From an uncultured Pseudomonadota bacterium (GTDB lineage Bacteria; Pseudomonadota; Gammaproteobacteria; Burkholderiales; SG8-39): a stretch of DNA of 64,000 nt. Below, in pieces: positions 59,471 through 64,000 of the stretch. The stretch covers positions 1-64,000 of the forward strand of contig CAILKO010000066.1 in assembly GCA_903834835.1 (NCBI GenBank). Direction: 5' to 3'. Each line of letters opens with the position of its first letter. The first letter of the stretch is position 1. The position numbers and the translations under genes were made by a program. The notes under the pieces are model-generated. The model ran no database searches. It was not told the origin of the DNA and saw only the letters and a list, made by a program, of their open reading frames with translations.

Positions 59471-62400
59471 ATGCCGAAGCAATCCGATTCCCTGATCACG
59501 CCGACCCGCAACCGCTATCGCGGCCTGCACGGTTCAAGCGATGCCCTGGTGCTCGCGCGCCTTGCCGAGACCGCGCGCCCGCTTGCGGTGGTCTCGGCGA
59601 CCCCGCAGGACGGTCAGCGTCTGGTCGAGGAAATCAACTGGCTCGCTCCCGGCCTGCGGCTGCGGCTGCTGCCCGATTGGGAGACGCTGCCCTATGACCG
59701 CTTCTCGCCCCACCAGGACCTCGTCTCCGAGCGTCTCGCGACCCTGTACGAAATCAGCCGCGGCGACTTCGATCTGCTCGTGGTGCCCGCCACCACTGCG
59801 GTGGTCCGGCTATGCCCCCCTTCCTATCTGTCGGCCTACACCTTCTTCCTTGAGGCCGGGCACCGGCTGGATCGCGACAAACTGCGCAGCCAGCTCGTCA
59901 TCGCGGGTTATCAGCATGTCACCCAGGTCGTTGCGCCGGGCGAGTACTGCTTTCGCGGCGGACTGATCGACCTTTTCCCGATGGGCAGTGCCACGCCGCT
60001 GCGCATCGATCTGGACGACGAGCGCATCGACACCCTGAAGATGTTCGATGTGGACACTCAGCGCACCATCTATGAAGTGCCGCGGGTACGCCTGCTCCCG
60101 GCGCGAGAATTTCCGATGGATGAGGCCGCCCGCACGCACTTCCGCAGCAGGTTCCGCGAGGTGTTCGAAGGCGACCCCTCACGCAAGGAGCTGTACAAGG
60201 ACATCTCGAACGGCATACCCACGGCGGGTGCGGAGTATTTCCTGCCGCTCTTCTTCGAGACCGTGTCCACGCTGTTCGACTATCTGCCGGCCGAGACCAC
60301 CCTCGCGATGCACCATGACGTTGCCGGTACGATCGACGAATTCTGGCGCGATGCGCAGTCGCGCTACAAGGCACTCGGTCACGACCCGGAGCGGCCGCTC
60401 CTGCCGCCCGCCCAGATGTTCGTACCGGCGGAGGAGTTCTACACGCGCGCACATGCGCATGCACGTATCGACCTCGCTCATGCGCCAGGCGAGGCGGGCA
60501 CGCGCGCGGACGCACCGCTCGATACGGCCGATGGCGCGCCGCTCACCGCCCCGCTGCCGCGTCTTGCGATCGACCGCCGCGCTCAGGACCCCCTCGCGGC
60601 GCTGAAGCACGCGCTCGACGCCTCGGTCGAGCGCGTACTGATCTGCGCCGAATCGCCGGGACGGCGGGAGACCATGCTGGGCTATTTCGCCGAGTACGGC
60701 CTGAAGCCCGTCCCTGTCGAGAACTTTCAGGAATTCATCGCCGGCAACGCACCGCTGGCACTGACTGTCTCGCCGCTTGCGTGGGGCTTCCGTTTTCCTG
60801 CCGAGGGATGGGCCGCAGTCACCGAATCGGAGCTGTATGCCGGTATCGTGCGGAACAAGGCGCGCAGCCGGGAAAAAGCCAGTTCCGTCGAAGGGATGCT
60901 GCGCGATCTCTCCGAGCTGAAGGTCGGCGACCCGGTCGTGCACGCCCAGCACGGCATCGGACGCTACCAGGGGCTTGTCACGCTCAACCTGGGCGACGGC
61001 GACGCCGAGTTCCTGTTGCTTACCTACGACGGCGAGGACAAGCTCTACGTGCCCGTCTCCCAGCTCTCGGTCATCTCGCGCTATTCCGGCGCGCAGCCGG
61101 AGGCCGCCCCGCTGCACCGCCTGGGCAGCGGCCAGTGGGAAAAGGCCAAGGCAAAAGCGGCAAAGCAGGTGCGCGACACCGCGGCGGAACTGCTTGCGCT
61201 CTACGCCAGGCGCGCGGCGCGCGAGGGCATTTCTTTCGCCATCCGCCAGCATGATTTCGAGGCCTTTTCGGAAGGTTTCGGTTTCGAGGAAACAGTCGAT
61301 CAGGCTGCTGCCATCGAAGCCGTGGTGCGCGACATGAGCTCCGGCAAGCCCATGGACCGGCTGGTCTGCGGCGATGTCGGCTTCGGCAAGACCGAGGTGG
61401 CGCTGCGAGCCGCCTATATCGCGGTGGCGGACGGCAAACAGGTCGCGCTTCTGTGCCCCACGACCCTGCTCGCCGAGCAGCATTTCCAGACATTCTCGGA
61501 CCGCTTCGCGGACTGGCCCGTCCGGCTCGCGGAACTCTCGCGCTTCCGCTCCGGGAAAGAGACGGCCGAGGCGATAAAGCGCCTCGCCGAGGGCAGCGTC
61601 GATATTGCAGTCGGCACCCACAAGCTGCTTTCGCGCGACGTGAAGTTTGCCCGCCTCGGCCTGGTCATCATCGACGAGGAGCACCGCTTCGGGGTGCGTC
61701 AGAAAGAGGCGCTGAAGGCGCTGCGCGCCGAAGTCGACGTGCTCACGCTGACCGCGACCCCGATCCCCCGGACGCTGGCAATGTCGCTCGAGGGCATCCG
61801 CGACTTCTCGGTGATCGCGACCGCACCCCAGCGCCGGCTTGCGATCAAGACCTTCGTGACCCACTTCAGCGAAGGCATCATCCGCGAGGCCGCCATGCGC
61901 GAGCTGCGGCGCGGCGGCCAGGTGTACTTCCTGCACAACGACGTCGCGAGCATCGAACGCATGCGCGAGCGACTGACCGACCTGCTGCCCGAGGCGCGCA
62001 TTGCGGTGGCCCACGGCCAGATGCCCGAGCGCGAGCTGGAGCGGGTCATGCGCGAGTTCACGCTTCAGCATTCCAACCTGCTGATCTGCTCGACAATTAT
62101 CGAAACAGGCATCGACAACCCGAGCGCGAACACGATCATCATCAACCGCGCGGACAAGTTCGGGCTCGCCCAGCTGCACCAGCTGCGCGGCCGCGTCGGG
62201 CGTTCTCACCATCAGGCCTATGCCTTCCTGATCGCGCCCGAGAAAGAGGAGCTTACGCAGCAGGCCAAGAAACGGCTGGAGGCGATCCAGATGATGGAGG
62301 AACTCGGCTCGGGCTTCTATCTCGCGATGCACGACCTGGAAATCCGCGGCGCGGGCGAAGTGCTCGGCGATTCCCAGTCCGGCGAAATACAGGAGATCGG

Positions 62401-62920
62401 CTTCTCGCTCTATACCAAGATGCTTGAGCGTGCGGTGCGCGCCCTGCGGCGCGGCCAGAGTGTGGACCTGGAGCAGACCACAGACATCAGCACGGAAATC
62501 AACCTGCACGTGCCCGCCCTGCTGCCGCAGGACTACTGCAGCGACGTGCACGAACGGCTGGCCCTTTACAAGCGCCTCGCGGACGCCGAATCCGACGATG
62601 ATCTGGAATTCATACGCGAGGAACTGATCGACCGCTTCGGCACGCTGCCGGACCAGGCAAGCGCCCTCATCGCCTGCCATGCGCTGCGAATCGCTGCGTT
62701 GCCTGCGGGTGTCATCCGCATCGATGCCACCCACGAGGCGCTGCAGTTCACCTTCGTACCCAAGCCGCCGATTGAACCGCTTCGAATCATCGATTTCATC
62801 CAGAAGCGGCGTGGCGCACGCCTTGCGGGGCCCGACCGCCTGCGCGTCGATGTAAAAATGCCGGAATGGCCGGAACGCGCAAAAAATGCCCATGACATCC
62901 TGCGAATTCTTTGTGCGTGA
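59471..62920 (+). CDS. mfd: transcription-repair coupling factor
   Basis: LSELKVGDPVVHAQHGIGRYQGL RID; CGDVGFGKTEVALRAA; DEEHRFGVRQKE; start MPKQSDS. Confidence 0.96.
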   Translation: MPKQSDSLITPTRNRYRGLHGSSDALVLARLAETARPLAVVSATPQDGQRLVEEINWLAPGLRLRLLPDWETLPYDRFSPHQDLVSERLATLYEISRGDFDLLVVPATTAVVRLCPPSYLSAYTFFLEAGHRLDRDKLRSQLVIAGYQHVTQVVAPGEYCFRGGLIDLFPMGSATPLRIDLDDERIDTLKMFDVDTQRTIYEVPRVRLLPAREFPMDEAARTHFRSRFREVFEGDPSRKELYKDISNGIPTAGAEYFLPLFFETVSTLFDYLPAETTLAMHHDVAGTIDEFWRDAQSRYKALGHDPERPLLPPAQMFVPAEEFYTRAHAHARIDLAHAPGEAGTRADAPLDTADGAPLTAPLPRLAIDRRAQDPLAALKHALDASVERVLICAESPGRRETMLGYFAEYGLKPVPVENFQEFIAGNAPLALTVSPLAWGFRFPAEGWAAVTESELYAGIVRNKARSREKASSVEGMLRDLSELKVGDPVVHAQHGIGRYQGLVTLNLGDGDAEFLLLTYDGEDKLYVPVSQLSVISRYSGAQPEAAPLHRLGSGQWEKAKAKAAKQVRDTAAELLALYARRAAREGISFAIRQHDFEAFSEGFGFEETVDQAAAIEAVVRDMSSGKPMDRLVCGDVGFGKTEVALRAAYIAVADGKQVALLCPTTLLAEQHFQTFSDRFADWPVRLAELSRFRSGKETAEAIKRLAEGSVDIAVGTHKLLSRDVKFARLGLVIIDEEHRFGVRQKEALKALRAEVDVLTLTATPIPRTLAMSLEGIRDFSVIATAPQRRLAIKTFVTHFSEGIIREAAMRELRRGGQVYFLHNDVASIERMRERLTDLLPEARIAVAHGQMPERELERVMREFTLQHSNLLICSTIIETGIDNPSANTIIINRADKFGLAQLHQLRGRVGRSHHQAYAFLIAPEKEELTQQAKKRLEAIQMMEELGSGFYLAMHDLEIRGAGEVLGDSQSGEIQEIGFSLYTKMLERAVRALRRGQSVDLEQTTDISTEINLHVPALLPQDYCSDVHERLALYKRLADAESDDDLEFIREELIDRFGTLPDQASALIACHALRIAALPAGVIRIDATHEALQFTFVPKPPIEPLRIIDFIQKRRGARLAGPDRLRVDVKMPEWPERAKNAHDILRILCA

Positions 62921-63887
62921 CCTGCGCGCAAGGCTCGCGATCGTGCCTGCAGCAGTCCTGCGCAGCCTGATCGCAGCCCTGTTCGCACTCGCAAGCGCGT
63001 TCGTGGCGGCCCAGACAGCCACTCGCAATGCGCCAGAGGCCTTCGATGGCCGGCTGCTGCCTGCAATCGGCGCGCTGGAGCGCGGCGATTTCACCCAGGC
63101 CGTGGAATCCCTGAAGCCCGTCGCGGCCTTGGGGAGCGTCGAGGCGCGCTACCTGCTGGGGATTGCCTACGAACTCGCGCCAGACTCTGCAGGGGGCGTG
63201 AAGGCAGCCCGCGCGGTCTACCTGGAAGCGGCCCGCGCGGGACATCCGGGCGCGCAGAACAACCTCGGGGCAATGCTGATTGACGGTCGGGGTGGCGATC
63301 GGGACGAGATCGAAGCGGCGCGCTGGTATGCGCAGGCCGCCGCCCAGGGCAGCCTCGAAGGCCAGTACAACCTGGCACTGCTCCATGGCCGCGGCCGTGG
63401 CGTGGCGCGGGACGATGCGGAGATGGCGCGTCTGCTGACCCTGGCCGCAGAACAGGGTTATGCGCGCGCCCAGGCGCAGCTTGGCCGCCTGTACCTGGAC
63501 GGCGTCGGCGTCCGGGAAAGCCCGCCCCTCGCAAAAAAATGGATCGAAGCCGCGGCGCGGCAGGGTCACGTCGGCGCCCAGCACATCCTCGGCACCCTGT
63601 ACCAGAAGGGCATAGGCACCGCGCGCGACTTCGATGCCGCGCTCGCCTGGTTTACGCGCTCCGCCCAGAGTGGCAACAGGGCTGCAATGGAAGAGGTAGC
63701 CAGGATTCATGAACTCGGCCTCGGCACACCTGCGGACCCTGTGCTCGCGGCCGAATGGCGAGCGAAGGCAGCCGGCATCCAGCCGGCGCGCCGCGCCGCC
63801 GCGCCGGCCGGACGCGCCGATGACGCCAGCCGCCCTGAGGCGCAGGACAGCACGAAACCGCAGGAACCAATTGAAAGGACGCCATGA
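62886..63887 (+). CDS. Sel1-like repeat protein
   Basis: Signal-like N-terminus and several SLR units (AQNNLGAMLIDGRGGDRDEIEAARWYAQAAAQG etc.). Confidence 0.85.
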   Translation: MPMTSCEFFVRDLRARLAIVPAAVLRSLIAALFALASAFVAAQTATRNAPEAFDGRLLPAIGALERGDFTQAVESLKPVAALGSVEARYLLGIAYELAPDSAGGVKAARAVYLEAARAGHPGAQNNLGAMLIDGRGGDRDEIEAARWYAQAAAQGSLEGQYNLALLHGRGRGVARDDAEMARLLTLAAEQGYARAQAQLGRLYLDGVGVRESPPLAKKWIEAAARQGHVGAQHILGTLYQKGIGTARDFDAALAWFTRSAQSGNRAAMEEVARIHELGLGTPADPVLAAEWRAKAAGIQPARRAAAPAGRADDASRPEAQDSTKPQEPIERTP

Positions 63888-64000
63888 ATCTCGTCGTGCA
63901 GGGTCCCGCACTGGGACGTATGGACCTGGAGGACTTCGTCGCGCTCGCGCGTCCGAGCGCGCTCGAGCGCCTCGGCGAGCATGCCGCGCGTCTGCGCGAC
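63884..64000 (+). CDS. serB: phosphoserine phosphatase N-terminus (truncated by window end)
   Basis: MNLVVQGPALGRMDLEDFVALARPSALERL; 4-bp overlap with the preceding gene; no stop in window. Confidence 0.6.
   Translation, partial: MNLVVQGPALGRMDLEDFVALARPSALERLGEHAARLRD

Noticed and set aside
60179-63094. 971-aa minus-strand ORF opposite mfd
   Set aside because: Antisense shadow ORF in GC-rich DNA; composition lacks recognisable domains while the plus strand encodes a clear Mfd.

Overview
GC-rich proteobacterial chromosome segment. Gene content and order (tig-clpP-clpX-lon-hupB-tRNAVal-tRNAAsp, ppiD/fabI, alr-radA/lplT, hpnCDE, ispDF, mfd, serB) suggest a betaproteobacterium. The window holds about 55 protein genes and three tRNAs. 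Main blocks: two tandem Yej/Opp-type peptide ABC importer operons; convergent fabI/ppiD; a ~11 kb accessory acyl-CoA/biotin-carboxylase cluster lying between ppiD and the tRNA-Asp/tRNA-Val/hupB/lon/clpX/clpP/tig block; hopanoid-precursor genes hpnCDE; a catabolic block with three consecutive RraA/HMG-aldolase-like paralogs; housekeeping genes; and a compact CHAT/caspase-like protein next to mfd. The observations most worth follow-up are: (1) a three-subunit biotin-dependent carboxylase with an unusual carboxyltransferase, paired with an active-site-altered citryl-CoA-lyase-like protein and a feruloyl-CoA hydratase/lyase-like protein; (2) a 20-bp inverted repeat, TAGTAAC-N6-GTTACTA, at three dispersed loci; (3) the stand-alone CHAT/caspase-like protein; (4) the RraA triplet; (5) an exported methyltransferase; (6) a decayed Bug/TctC fragment. 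No CRISPR array, rRNA, IS element or prophage was recognised. All family assignments come from motif recognition by eye; no database search was run.
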